Source: Medicago truncatula
Lineage: Eukaryota; Streptophyta; Magnoliopsida; Fabales; Fabaceae
Direction of reading: 5' to 3'
Length of the DNA stretch: 64,000 bases
Assembly: GCF_003473485.1 (NCBI RefSeq)
Contig: NC_053043.1
Span: 33,084,576-33,148,575, forward strand
Of this stretch, positions 33,237 through 43,712 are shown one piece after another. A model generated the notes under the pieces. It had not been told where the DNA came from. It worked only from the letters and a program-made list of their open reading frames with translations, and made no database searches. Both the position numbers and the translations under genes were made by a program. The number at the start of each line of letters is the position of its first letter. Positions within the stretch are counted from its first letter, which is position 1.

Positions 33237-34805
33237 TAGATGTAAATTTTAAGTGGCCATAGGAGTTAGTGTCCTACCTCATTTCAAATAGTTCATCGTG
33301 AGAATAATAAAGAAATAGGTAATTCAGTCAATTTCATCAACTGTTTTGTGGCATGTCGTAACTTCTAAGCTGAGATACTTTTGGCTTACTAAGTGAATAG
33401 CATCTCAAATCCAGACAAAACTCGGCAAGGGAAGAAAGTAAAGTCTTATGAAGTGATCGTGAGAAAGATGTTAATCATTTGGGGGGTTAGATAATTCAAC
33501 TAATTTGAGCGAAGAGTTGAAGGAGTAGAAGGAGTTAAACCTTGATTCCAGGGTTTCTCTCCTTGAGGAATTTCCCTGCACCTGTTATTGTTCCTATTAC
33601 CGGCTACAAGGGCATCAACTTTCCCTGCAGAGTCTCTCCATATCTCAGGGCCAGTAGTTTCCTGATGAATCGACAAGAATGTTTTAAAGTTTATAGATTT
33701 TAGATAAAAAAAGAGGATAGAAATAATAAAAGCTTTAATATTATTGATTCTAGTTTGATAGTAACTTGAATATAGGGAGGATACAATCAGAAAACAGTTT
33801 ATAATAATATCTGTAAATAAAAACTAATCCTAAAAGTTAATATAAGACACTCTAAATTTTAAATTGATCTTATGAGATAAACTAAGATGCTACAATATAA
33901 TTAATAAAAATATATTATAAGATATTTTATAACATTCATACAGACGTCGGCCTTTTGATGACTACCATTAAAGCCTAGCAGGATCCGTGATATGCAGCTC
34001 ACCTCAGCTACAAAAGTGTGAAGCAAAATTCTTCTCTCAAGGCTCATGGAAGCCGGCATTGTTAATGTTAGCTTGTAAGCTGCAATGAATGCCACTGCCA
34101 ATGGTTCCGCTAGTAGTTTCGACAAGAACATTCTATCAAATGTATAGAAAAGAAGTGCCTCAGAATATGAAAATGCTAAAGAGTGTCATTAAACATTGAT
34201 TAATGAAATAAATATAGAAACGTTGAATTGAAAAGTGATGAATTCACCTTTTTAAAGTTTAAATATTGTTGTTTCTATTATAAAACTATAGAGAACTCTC
34301 AAGAAGAGTTGGTGAAAAGTTGTGCATAATGAATCTATCTTTGGAATGGCACGCAACTGTCTTTATATAGTGGTGCTCGATCAAGATGGATCACCTGGAC
34401 CAATGATGTCAACTTCAAGTTTGCTACTTCGGTCTTCGCTTCTTATTTTTATAAGCTCATTCTCCAAGTAAGGGGGGTTACCTACAAAGACACTCTCATG
34501 CCAAAGTAATAAAAAGGTGTAAGTAGGGTTTTAAATAGGGTAAGAGTGTATGATCATACCTGGAATCGAACCCATTACTAATAGTGATTATGAGTTTAAC
34601 TACGCTATTGATTGTTTTTATCATCACTCATATGTCGTTGAGGTCACATTGGAATAAAAGGTCACACATTTGTGTATTTGATAGCTAAAATAACAAAGGC
34701 ACATTTGGATGATGCTTATCATTGATGATGAAGTTAGGGGCTACTTACGCCCCACATCATCCCATTTGAATGATGCTTCGACATAGGATTTTATCCGTTG
34801 TACTA

Positions 34806-35520
34806 AAAATTTGGGTTTGTCTCATTTATGCAGCGTTGATATGGATCGTGCATGACCTAATCTTTATTTAGGTTGCGCCTCCTAGGCTTATACTGTTAAA
34901 AAATTTAACTCATTTTAACTAAAATATTTTCTGTTTTCGAACTTTATTTAGGTGTGTGACCTAATCTTTATTTAGGTTGCGCCTCCTAGCAATTTATTCA
35001 AAATTAATTTTTCATTTTATCAAAAATTTATTTAGGTTCCGCGAAATTGACAGGAAGCTAAGACCTAATTCTTTAGCCTAGTGGTTGGCTTGGGATCTTG
35101 GAGTTTGCTCCTCCAGAGGTCTCAGGTTCGATTCCCTTCGGTGCCAATTTCGGTGGGCTAAGTCCATACAGAGCTTGCTCTGGCTTTAAACGGGCCCCCC
35201 GCAAGTGTCCCCTCGGATTAGTCGATTCTTGGATCGGATACCGAGTTTTCAAAAAAAAAATCAGTAGATTTTGACTCCAAACATGACTTTTGAACTTGAA
35301 TTATTGTTCAACTCGTTTACGTAAATATCTTCAAATATAAATCACATAACAGTCAACTAATTTTTAACTAAAATATTTTCTGTTTTCTTATTTTCGTTTG
35401 TAACAAAAAAAAAAATCATACTGAATATTCACTCGAAAACAAATTAGAAGTGTGGGTAGAACCAAAATAAACAAATGAGACGTGTATGTAAGAAAAAGTG
35501 GGGATAGTGATAGTAATCAC
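34806..35520. repeat. Segmental duplication unit, copy 1 (upstream flank of snoRNA unit 1)
   Basis: TTTGGGTTTGTCTCATTTAT with GCAGCGTTGATAT, then TTATTTAGGTTGCGCCTCCT, recur at 41447-41530. ACTCCAAACATGACTTTTGA through TTTTTAACTAAAATATTTTC and GAAGTGTGGGTA recur at 41811-42010. Both lie just upstream of a snoRNA unit. Within this copy TTATTTAGGTTGCGCCTCC is itself repeated (about 34862 and 34968). Confidence 0.75.
35062..35260 (+). mobile_element. SINE (family 1), copy in segmental unit 1
   Basis: The tRNA-like head TTTAGCCTAGTGGTTGGCTT, B box GGTTCGATTCCC, body GGTGGGCTAAGTCC, end GGATACCGAGTTTTC and an A10 tail match the minus-strand copy at 13806. It is absent from the paralogous position in unit 2, so it inserted after the duplication. 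Confidence 0.8.
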
Positions 35521-35539
35521 CAAACGAAAACAACTCCAC

Positions 35540-35605
35540 AAATGAGAAGCCCAAAAAGATTGATTAGGGTTTCGGTGTTGCTTTCTTCCCTACCTATTTA
35601 AACCC
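35540..35605 (+). promoter_or_regulatory. snoRNA unit 1 promoter: telo-box plus TATA
   Basis: AAGCCCA (35547-35553, part of a site II-like element), telo-box TTAGGGTTT (35564-35572) and TATTTAAA (35595-35602) lie within 60 bp. Telo-box plus site II promoters are known for plant snoRNA and ribosomal protein genes. The same order recurs in front of units 2 and 3. A Pol II start is expected about 30 bp after the TATA box. Confidence 0.75.
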
Positions 35606-35868
35606 TTCGCCATCTTCTTCAGTTCTCAATCACCGCATCTTCTTCAAGCTCTCCTTTTCAATTCGCATAAATTTTTTCAATTTTTTTTCTTCTGATTCTT
35701 AGTTTATATAGTTATGGTTTCATCTTTGATTTTGCGGCAGTGATGATCAATTATGTATACCATCAAACTTTGAAAGCTAAATAAGCTTGTTGATGCCAAC
35801 TCATACAATCTGAGCCTATTTTTACTTTACTTGTTTTATTGATTTGATTTAGCTTTTGAGCTTCTAAA

Positions 35869-36008
35869 GGCAACAATTTAGAGTCTCTGATTCGCTCGAT
35901 CAATAGTGATTTCAGTGCTGTACGTTGCCGATAACAATTTGGAACTGAGATTCTGGCATTTGCCTTAGATTTTTCTTCAGGCTTATGCATTCAGATGTTG
36001 CTATATTT
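35869..36008 (+). ncRNA. H/ACA snoRNA, family a, copy 1 (unit 1)
   Basis: Two hairpins. Hairpin 1 is closed by GGCAAC/GTTGCC, with an inner stem CTGA/TCAG and a pocket between. The hinge reads ATAACA (35931-35936), fitting the H box ANANNA. Hairpin 2 starts GGAAC at 35941, with inner GGCAT/ATGC. The terminal box is ATA (36003-36005) three bases before the end, where copies 3 and 4 have ACA. The base of hairpin 2 has one mismatch. It presumably guides pseudouridylation in rRNA or snRNA; the target was not worked out. Confidence 0.75.
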
Positions 36009-36304
36009 TCAATTTTATGTTATATCAGTGCTTATGTTGGTTCTTATCGTAGCTATGATTTAAAAGCTTATATCAGTGTTTTGAGATTTCTTTTTTGATT
36101 AATCGTTGGTCTTACCCTATAATTATTTCAATTCAATATCAGTTAACACTCTTATTCGCATTTCATTAGTCCCACTATGTTCTATTTGAGTTAATTTCTG
36201 GTGATTATTTGTTTCATTAATGGTGACTTATGGTTATATAGTGTTTCTTTTCCAATTCAATATCATTTAATACTCTTATTTCCGTATCCTTTCTCTCCCT
36301 AAGT

Positions 36305-36395
36305 CCTATATGAGGAGATTTCCTTGAATACCAAGGGCCATTTTGGGTGCGTAATTAGTGTGTTGAATGTTCTTGATTTGGAAGTCTGAAACAAA
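36305..36395 (+). ncRNA. Candidate C/D-like conserved segment, unit 1
   Basis: ATGAGGA (C box-like, one mismatch to RTGATGA) and TCTGA (D box-like, about 36386) lie ~80 bp apart, and similar pairs occur at the matching place in units 2 and 3. The C box is imperfect and unit 2 has TTTGA for the D box. It may simply be conserved spacer in duplicated DNA. Confidence 0.25.
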
Positions 36396-36459
36396 ACTTG
36401 GGCCCTTATTTTAGTCTAATTGAGTGTTTAGGATTTTAGTATGTTGAGATAAACAAAAA

Positions 36460-36600
36460 GGCAACAATTTAGAGTCTCTGATTCATTTATTTGATAGTGA
36501 TTTCAGTGCTGTACGTTGCCAATAATAATTTGGAACTGAAATTCTGGTATTGGCCCTTGTTTTATACCCCAGGCTTATGCATTCATATGTTCCTATATTT
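36460..36600 (+). ncRNA. H/ACA snoRNA, family a, copy 2 (unit 1)
   Basis: The GGCAAC/GTTGCC hairpin (36460-36520), hinge AATAATAA, then hairpin GGAAC/GTTCC (36532-36593). The terminal box is ATA at 36595-36597. It duplicates copy 1 inside the same unit, about 590 bp downstream. Confidence 0.78.
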
Positions 36601-36687
36601 TCAAGATATTCATTGCCATATGTATACCTTTAAGATCTCTAAATAATCTAATTTCTTCAATTGTTTAATGTTGTTGAGAGGGTAAAA

Positions 36688-36826
36688 GCCAATTTGCAGA
36701 GCAAGAGGGTCTACTAATGGCTTGTACTTGCATTGAAGGTTGGCAAAATTAAGAAACATTGGCGATTCTCCGTGCCTATCAAATTAATTTAATTTTGAAT
36801 ATGGCCTCGAACAAGTCGCTACAATT
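36688..36826 (+). ncRNA. H/ACA snoRNA, family b, copy 1 (unit 1)
   Basis: 139 nt. Hairpin 1 is GCCAA/TTGGC (36688-36744) with inner CAAG/CTTG. The hinge AAAATTA fits the H box. Hairpin 2 is GGCGA/TCGCT with a clear pocket on both sides of the inner GCC/GGC stem. Box ACA lies at 36821-36823, exactly three bases before the predicted 3' end. It is identical in sequence to the unit 3 copy across the whole RNA. The target is unknown. Confidence 0.82.
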
Positions 36827-36849
36827 TAAATTGTTAATTTAATTTTTCT

Positions 36850-39168
36850 GATATAATCCAGCAAATCTTCTGTTGATTTTGTGGAATAACTATAAAATGG
36901 ACTATTATTTCATTGCTTAGTAATAAGTTATGGCTTGGCATTGCAATTAAGGGACAAAAGAGTATATGAGAATTGGTATAAAAATTATGTTATGCTGATA
37001 TAAAACGTAAAAAACTTCTGTTAATCCAATTTTTGACTTTTTATATATCAATTTTTGAATAGATTATTATTATTTTTAAATTGATTGATTCTTGTTTCAA
37101 TTATTGTGATTTCAATGCCTCAACTTCAATTCTTGAATCAAAATCAATCAATTTAAAAATAATAATAATCTCTTCACAAATTGATATCTGAATAAAGTAT
37201 CAATAAATTGAAAAACCAAAATAAATTAGCAAGATATTAATTTTAATTAAAACTGTTAAATCGACAGTAACTCCTCTATTGAAAAATCAACTAATATATG
37301 GCATTGCATTGAAAATTGCAGTTACAAGAAAGAGACGTTGTTCCTGGCTATTTGTTGAATTAATGCATTTTTGGCTTCTTAACTTTTCATTAGTTGCCCC
37401 CTATCTTCTCCTCCTTTTGCATTTTTCAATTTTGACTTGATTAAAGTTGATGTGAGGTGAACGTCATGTACGTAATTTTTTTAATTAAAAAAATTGTATA
37501 TCAAGAGCCACCACCTCATCTTCTCTACCTCCTCATCTTCCAAGGGCCACCACCTCTATTCTCACCACTTTAACATCAATCATCCACCATACATACCATT
37601 TTCCATTCAACAACACCACCATCCATAACTTCATAGAATTCACCCCCAAGAACACAACCATAATCTTTCTCATCCAATAAAAATTTGTTTAATAAGGAGG
37701 TCTGTTGATCTATATGATAATTAAGGGGTTAACTTTTTAGTTTAATCGTGAATAAGTTGAATGTTTATAAACTTTAATAACAAATTGAGATTAGGTTAAT
37801 GCAAAATTAACACTCACAATCAAATGGTATATATCACAATTAGATTGTTGAAAGTAAAAGGATAACAGAAATAAGAATGTGGGTGTAGAGGGTTGTCATG
37901 AAAATTAAATAAATTAGAGAAACTTTGAATTAATTCAAATGATTATATGAAGATTGAATAGATTCAAAATAATTTGAATCGATTCAAAATCAATTTTCAT
38001 GAGCCAAACAAGCGGGAGCTTGAATGATTCGATTCAAAGTATACATGAATTGAATCAAATCACTTAAAGAATAGATTTTGTACAAATTTTCACCCAAACT
38101 GTCGAGAGCTGGAATGAGTCATGCCACATATGAATCGAATCAAATCACCAAGAAAAAAAATTTGGACAATTTGAACACAAAACTCTAAACTTCACAACCC
38201 TTCTAACAACACACTTGTGAGGAGTACGTGATCTAAATTGAAATGGTGCTTTGCAAATACTAATGACATCACTCGAAACATAAACCACTAATTAATCAAA
38301 AGATAGAACAACTTTCACATTATTGATCAGTATCATGCTAGAGAGCATCCCTCCACACCGAGTATCATACAAGACGGATTCAACATGGCGAATGAGGTGT
38401 TGCGTGATGGTCAGAAAGTCGATGAATATCATGGTGTCATCATGAGGATGATGCGATGATTCTGGCCACTACGTATCAGATAGTCAAAAGGAGGCGGCAA
38501 CCCATGGAGATTTAGTGTTATGTTTAGTTATTCTTGATATTTGGTTGAAAATAATGAATTTGATTTGGATATGTAGTTCTTTTTTATTTGAATTTTGTTT
38601 TGTTGTAATAAATTTTCGTGTGAATGAATTTGGCTGAAAATAATGTTTTTATTTGAATTTTGTTTGATATTTATGAATGTATGAAAAAGGAGTTAAGAAT
38701 GAATTAATGTATGAAAAAATAGTTAAGAATGAATGGATGTATTAATTTGTGAAGGCTTGACACATAAATTTAGGTCCAGTCTTTGTGACCAGAGCGATGC
38801 GACAGTTAATTAACTTTGGTGCTATCGGCTGGTAACAGTCCTTGGTGCCAGCGATTGTTAATTGTCGATGTTGTAGTTGATTTTGTGTTGTTGAGGTTGC
38901 ATTGACAGTTTGGGTGGTCCATGATGCACATAAGCTAGTATAAATAGACGTGTTTAGTTAATTTGCTGTAAAATACAACAAAGAACTACGATACGGTGGA
39001 TATGAACACCAAGCGTTCGCTTTGAACTTGATCATAATGCCCAGATAAATGACGTATTTCTATTGGCAGGGCATCATAATCGAGTGTAAAATAACTTCTT
39101 GAAACATCTTACCTTTCTTCATCACTCATCTTATATCATTTACCATTTTCTCTTGTATCAGTTGAAGG
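36850..39168. other. Intergenic DNA between snoRNA units 1 and 2
   Basis: Homology with unit 2 runs to about 36990. A hairpin lies at 37040-37190. Near 38335-38500 a reading with REHPSTPSIIQDGFNMANEV and GQKVDEYHGVIMRM may be the tail of a transposon-related protein I cannot name. The rest is AT-rich with no gene. Confidence 0.45.
37040..37190. repeat. Inverted repeat/hairpin (unclassified MITE)
   Basis: AGATTATTATTATTTTTAAA plus TTGATTGATT is inverted as AATCAATCAA plus TTTAAAAATAATAATAATCT, with ATATATCAATTTTTGAATA / ACAAATTGATATCTGAATA as outer arms. The loop is about 50 bp. Confidence 0.65.
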
Positions 39169-39288
39169 TGAGAAAAACACAAGAAGGGGGGGTTGAATTG
39201 TGTTAGTTTTTTCTTCGTTTTCTCCTAAGCTAAAAACACTGATCAGAAACATATAGATTTTTACTTCTAAAGTGATGTTCATAACTAA

Positions 39289-41235
39289 TGTAACGCTCTA
39301 ATCATTATTTAATTATTTTTGATTATGTGGTGTCATTTATATGGTTTTTGGTGATTTATGTGGTGTATATATATTTATTATATGATTTATTTTATTAAAT
39401 AATTATAATAAGTGAAGAATATAATTAATTAGAGTTTGGGGGGTTATGTTATAATTAATATAGTTAGTGGGGAGTTATTTGCTAATTAGGGGAGTTACAA
39501 GTTGGGAGTTAAGAAAGGAAAAACCAGAGAAACGTTTTACGTGAAAACAAACAAGTTTGGGAGAAAGCCAAGAGCAAGGGAGAGGAACTTAGGAACCGAT
39601 TTCTGTTGTGTTATTTCTGCAATTCTAAGGTAAGGGTGAGGTTTACCGCAATCTTATAGGTCTGAATTCTGATTTTGTTCTAACAGGTTTATGTGAGAAT
39701 TGGGAGAAGTTAGGTTTTTGTTGATTAATGGGTTCTGAGTGTAGGAATCGTTGAATTGGGGTTAGAAATGGGTTCTGAGTGCATAAAACCTTTCATTGCA
39801 TATCTGTAAACTAATTTGGGGAGTGAATTGAGGAAAAATGGGATTTTTGGGAAAAACCTGCATTCTGCCCGTACAGAAGTTCATCGCTCGCCTCGCGAGT
39901 AGCCTATGCTCGCCTTAGTGAGTGAACAACTTCATCGCTCGCCTCGCGAGTGATACAACTCGCCATGGCGAGTAGCCTTGTGAAAATCTGGATTTTTAAA
40001 ATGTTGTTATAAGCCGTATCTTGGGTAGTTTCATGTGCCTAGAGGATTTTTAAGAGGACTGGAGCAAGTTTTAAGTTTTAAAAGATGATTAGGGAGCTTA
40101 GAATTGAGGTTTGAGTGAGAAAAATATCATTTTTCCCGAGAGCACCATATTTCTGTTCGCCTCGAGTTCGCCTCGAACTCGCCATGGCGAGTACCTGATT
40201 TCCTGAGTTCGCCATAGCGAGCAGATGTGCTCGCGAGGCGAGCTGCCCAATATATTGTTGGTTTGATTTATGTTGTTGTTTGGATGGTTTATATTGTTGA
40301 ATTAAGCATGCCTTGTATGTTGATATATATTTCCCTGGATGTCCTGGTTGGTTGTGATGAATAGATGCTGACTGAATGTCTGTTGTATTTAATTAAAATT
40401 CACTTAAATGTTGTAAATTGGATGGTGAATCATATATATGTATATGTTAGATTGGTTGGTATGTAGATATACTCAAGGGGATTAGTTGCATAAACATAAC
40501 AGTGGGAGAGCTTCGGCTCTGGAACGCTCGGTCGTTCAAAGTGGTGGAGTACTAGTTACTCAAAGTGGTGTTAGTGGTGAGGACTTATGTCCTGATGAGA
40601 ATGCTTTAACCATTCGACAGAGGTGTGGGTCACGGCCATGATTTTTGGTACCACATGCATGGGTGTTTAGAGGAGTCTTAGTGGAGTGGTGATGGGTTGC
40701 ATATGTTGTTGAGAGGCTTATAAATTAATATTGTTGATGATATGTGAAAATGATGATATTTATATAATATTGCTGATGAATTATCTGATAGGGTGTTAGA
40801 TTCAATTGATGCATTCTTTACCTATATTTTGTTGTGAATCTCACCCCTTCTGCTTGAAAATGTTGCCCTTCCTATGGGTAACTTGCAGGTGATCCTGAGT
40901 AGTTGGTGGTGGCTCAAAGTGTCTAGGACTCTGATACGTGGGATGGTATTTATAGTTTAATTTCTACCTATGTATCAATTTTTGGAACAAGTTAATGTAG
41001 CCTTTGTTTAGTGTTGAACTATTATGTTGAGGCCTAGTGCCAAGATTTATTGTTGGATAATGGAGTTTAATTTTGAAGAATATTCCGCTGCAAATTAATG
41101 AAGTTTTATGAAAGATGTTGTTAAATAGTTTTATCCTATTTAAGAAATTTTGTATAGTGGTGTGACATGCCGTTTGGTGTTGAACTCTGATTTTATAATT
41201 ATAATTAAATTGATTTTGGGAAACGGGGTGTTACA
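39289..41235 (+). mobile_element. Solo LTR F (TGTAAC...GTTACA family), 1,947 bp
   Basis: It starts TGTAACGCTCTAATC and ends GGGGTGTTACA, with an exact 5-bp target duplication actaa at 39284-39288 and 41236-41240. Inside are a leader ending in GGTAAGGGTGAGG (about 39629-39641), then CTCGC...GCGAG palindromes at 39885-40245. It is the complete version of truncated LTR E and a relative of LTR C. Exact target repeats indicate a young insertion. Confidence 0.85.
39885..40245. repeat. Cluster of CTCGC...GCGAG palindromes in LTR F
   Basis: Examples are GCTCGCCTCGCGAGT (about 39887 and 39937), ACTCGCCATGGCGAGT (about 39959 and 40178) and GCTCGCGAGGCGAGC (about 40228). Some copies are one or two bases off. 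Confidence 0.85.
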
Positions 41236-41446
41236 ACTAACTTGCAGCGGATAAAACAGAGAGGGAAAGAGAAGAAAGACACAAAGCAATTACAACTGCT
41301 CACTCCTAAAAATGTAGTCCTGTCCCCCTTGCACTTCCAAGGAGAGTTCACTAAAAATGCAATATCTCATTACAACTGCTCACTGCTAAAACTAGCAAGA
41401 GACTTCAAACTACTCAAGCACAACTGCAAGAGATTTTCTAATCTTT

Positions 41447-42010
41447 ATTTGGGTTTGTCTCATTTATGCAGCGTTGATATTCATTCGACATGACCCAATC
41501 TTTATTTGGATTGCGCCTCCTAGGCTCATAAGGTTACAAAATTCAACTCATTTTGAAGTAACATTTTATTTACAAAAGCAATTCACTTAAAATTAATTTT
41601 TATTTTTTTAAAAAAATTATTCAAACTTGAATATAAGATTGGTAGTTCTCATCCCCGTGAGCTTAGCTCAGTTGGTAGGGATATTGCATATTGTATGCAG
41701 GAGCTGGGATTCGAACCCCGGACACTCCACTTCTCCATAATTAAACTGTGTGAGCTCTAGCGACTAAGTTACTTGACAAAAAAAAAATAAAAAAAAAATT
41801 GATAGTTCTTGACTCCAAAGATGATTTCTAAACTCGAATTATTATTCAACTCATTTACATAATCTCTTGAAACATAAACTACATTACACTCAACTAATTT
41901 TTAACTAAAATATTTTACAAAATTAATTTATTTAAAATCAAAATTTAACTAAACACAAACTTAAAACCATAATGAATATTTAGTCGAAAAAAAAATAAGA
42001 AGTGTGGGTA
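41447..42010. repeat. Segmental duplication unit, copy 2 (upstream flank of snoRNA unit 2)
   Basis: Paralogous to 34806-35460. It contains its own later insertions, a SINE at 41650 and a Stowaway MITE at 42018, at places that differ from copy 1. Confidence 0.75.
41650..41797 (+). mobile_element. tRNA-derived SINE (Au-like)
   Basis: CCCCGTGAGCTTAGCTCAG, box B GGATTCGAACCCC, CACTCCACTTCTCC, GTGTGAGCTCTAG and an A-rich tail. Near-identical 12-bp flanks attggtagttct (41638-41649) and attgatagttct (41798-41809) are the target duplication. Confidence 0.85.
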
Positions 42011-42017
42011 ATAAATA

Positions 42018-42301
42018 CTCCCTCTGTCCCTTAATGTAAACCCCCTTTGCTTTTTTCACATTTCTTAAGAAAAACTGTTAGTGTAATTAATGTGTCTGTT
42101 TTGTGTGTTAATATTACAAAATTATCCTTTGTTTGTATGTGTATTAAATTTGACTTTTCATATTTCAAGACAAGATAGTAGTATTAATTAGGGATATGTT
42201 TAGGAAAAAAATAATAAATGCATCTACTAATTTGAAAAGGAGTTTACATTTAAGGACAAAAATAAAATCAAATTGGTACTTAGATATAGGGATGGAGGGA
42301 G
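42018..42301. mobile_element. Stowaway-like MITE S3
   Basis: CTCCCTCTGTCCCTTAATGT at one end and GGGATGGAGGGAG at the other, flanked by TA. Inverted arms include GTAAACCCCCTTTGC / AAAAGGAGTTTACAT. It is 284 bp and non-coding. Confidence 0.8.
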
Positions 42302-42386
42302 TAAACAAAAAGTGCAGTTAGCAAAATTTGGCATAATGATAGCAACGACCAACGAAAATAACACCCAGTATCTGACCAAGTCGTCC

Positions 42387-42455
42387 GGGCTAAAAGGCCC
42401 AAGAAAATAAATTAGGGTTTCTTTGTTGCTTTGGTACCTACCTAGCTATTTAAAC
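42387..42455 (+). promoter_or_regulatory. snoRNA unit 2 promoter: site II, telo-box, TATA
   Basis: GGGCTAAAAGGCCCA (42387-42401), ATTAGGGTTT (42411-42420) and TATTTAAA (42447-42454) in that order. The GGGCTAAAAGGCCCA inverted pair is identical in unit 3. Confidence 0.8.
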
Positions 42456-42964
42456 CCTTCACATTCTTCTTCTTTTCTCAATCACCGCCATCTAAAAAAC
42501 TCTTATTTACAATTTCTCATAAATTTTTTCAATTTAAATTCAATTTGTTTTTCGTTTCTTAGTTTATGTAGTTTTCTTCTTTGATTTTGTGTTAGTGATG
42601 ATGAGAATAAACTTTAAAATCAGATGTCAAATCACTTTTTTAATTTGTTGGATCTACTTGTAAATGCGATTTCATAGTTTACATTGTGTCTCTTTCGGTT
42701 CAATATCAATTAATAATACATTAACTGGTCCGTGAACGTCCATGGTGTTGTTTGGTGTATCTTCCATTCCCTTTGAGGTTGCGGAAGAAAACATACTAAT
42801 ACCATGGGCGTTTGGTTCTATCAGTGTGTTAACTTTTATTGATCTGAAGGCTGAAACACAACCATTTAGTGATTTGGTGATTTTTTGTGGAAACATTCCT
42901 ATCAGAAATTATCAACATGTTTCTCTTCCAGTTCAACATCAATTAATACTCTTATTCATGTAAC

Positions 42965-43085
42965 CATAGTCTTCTTATGTTCCAAATGAGGGTGTCCTGT
43001 TTGAGATCTTCCCTTGAATATTTAGGGTGACCTTGGCTTTGTGATTAGTGTGTTAAATGTTTTTGATTTGGAAGTTTGAAACAAA
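42965..43085 (+). ncRNA. Candidate C/D-like conserved segment, unit 2
   Basis: AATGAGGG (about 42985) and TTTGAAAC (about 43077) sit where units 1 and 3 have ATGAGG and TCTGAAAC. The box consensus is poor here. It is kept only because the position is conserved. Confidence 0.2.
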
Positions 43086-43237
43086 AACAATTTTGTGCCC
43101 TTGAATTAGATAAAAGTTAGTTTATTTGACCAGTTAATTTCATTTACTAGTTTTATTAATTGTGGTTTGTGGATTAAATGATTATATGGTTAGTGATATG
43201 ATGAATGTTTGGATTGTAGTATGTTTGATATAAAAAA

Positions 43238-43377
43238 GGCAACAATTTAGAGTCTCTGATTCACTTATTTAATAGTGATTTCAGTGCTGTACGTTGCCAA
43301 TAATTATTTGGAACTGAAATTCTGGCATTGGCCCTTGTTTTATCCCCAGGCTTATGCATTCATATGTTCCTACATTT
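43238..43377 (+). ncRNA. H/ACA snoRNA, family a, copy 3 (unit 2)
   Basis: GGCAAC/GTTGCC hairpin (43238-43298), hinge AATAATTA, then GGAAC/GTTCC hairpin with inner GCAT/ATGC and GCC/GGC stems. Box ACA lies at 43372-43374, three bases before the end. This is the best-formed copy of the family. Confidence 0.82.
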
Positions 43378-43398
43378 TTCACATTTTCTTCATATAAA

Positions 43399-43537
43399 GC
43401 CAATTTGCAGAGCAAGAGGGTCAAATTGTGGCTGCTTCTTGCATTGAAGGTTGGCGAAAACAAACACAATTGGTGATTCTCCGTGCCTATCAAATTAACT
43501 TAGTTTTGAATTTGGCCTCGAACAAGTCGCTACAATT
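43399..43537 (+). ncRNA. H/ACA snoRNA, family b, copy 2 (unit 2)
   Basis: Same 139-nt layout as the copy at 36688, with ACA at 43532-43534. The apical loop of hairpin 1 and the hinge differ from the other two copies (TCAAATTGTGGCTGCTTC region; GAAAACAAACACA hinge). The closing stems and the right-hand pocket CTCGAACAAG are kept. It starts only 22 bp after the family a copy, so both probably come from one precursor. Confidence 0.8.
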
Positions 43538-43680
43538 AAAATCGTTGATTTAGTTTTTCTGATATAACCCAACCAATCTTCGAAGGGACAAGAAATGAAT
43601 ATGAGAATTTGTCTAAAAATTCCTAAATTCTGTTAATCCATTAAATGGACAATTCAACATTATCATAGTTTGTAACTAAT

Positions 43681-43712
43681 CTATGGTCTCGAACAAGTCC
43701 CTACATTTGAAG
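43681..43712 (+). pseudogene. Truncated 3' end of snoRNA family b
   Basis: ATGGTCTCGAACAAGTCCCT and ACATTTGAAG repeat the last ~30 nt of family b (ATGGCCTCGAACAAGTCGCT then ACA). The 5' hairpin is missing, so it is a fragment produced by duplication. Confidence 0.6.

Larger units (their letters stand above)
32290..34141 (-). pseudogene. Cysteine synthase (O-acetylserine thiol-lyase)-like gene remnant
   Basis: Minus-strand exon-like pieces resemble the OASTL family, the PLP enzymes that make cysteine from O-acetylserine and sulfide. Near 34080-34000 is YKLTLTMPASMSLERRILL (the family's active-site-proximal block). At 33663-33541, between a good acceptor and donor, is [20 protein letters not shown], then [14 protein letters not shown] in a shifted frame. 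At 32410-32290 is VVFPGFRARYLSSQMFESYK. The N-terminal exons and the PLP-lysine motif were not found, and indels disrupt at least two pieces, so it is called a pseudogene. Position in the duplicated neighbourhood suggests a decayed gene copy. Confidence 0.6.
39169..41450. mobile_element. Remnant of another retroelement flanking LTR F
   Basis: GAGAAAAACACAAGAAGGGG upstream (39169-39288) and GCAGCGGATAAAACAGAGAG downstream (41243-41450) appear to be one sequence split by LTR F. Its style (GAGACTTC, CTCAAGCACAACTGCAAGAG) also occurs at 60270-60520. It is a fossil fragment with no coding domain visible here. Confidence 0.35.

Noticed and set aside
35763-35990. 75-codon minus-strand ORF
   Set aside because: It lies across the antisense of H/ACA snoRNA copy 1; its length comes from the conserved RNA, not from coding.
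41671-41735. tRNA gene call from GCTCAGTTGG and GATTCGAACCCC
   Set aside because: The acceptor stem does not pair and an A-rich tail with target repeats follows, so it is a SINE.
42672-42963. Facing ORFs of 73-74 codons between the unit 2 promoter and snoRNA a
   Set aside because: No domain; the span lies in the probable snoRNA precursor and is poorly conserved in units 1 and 3.
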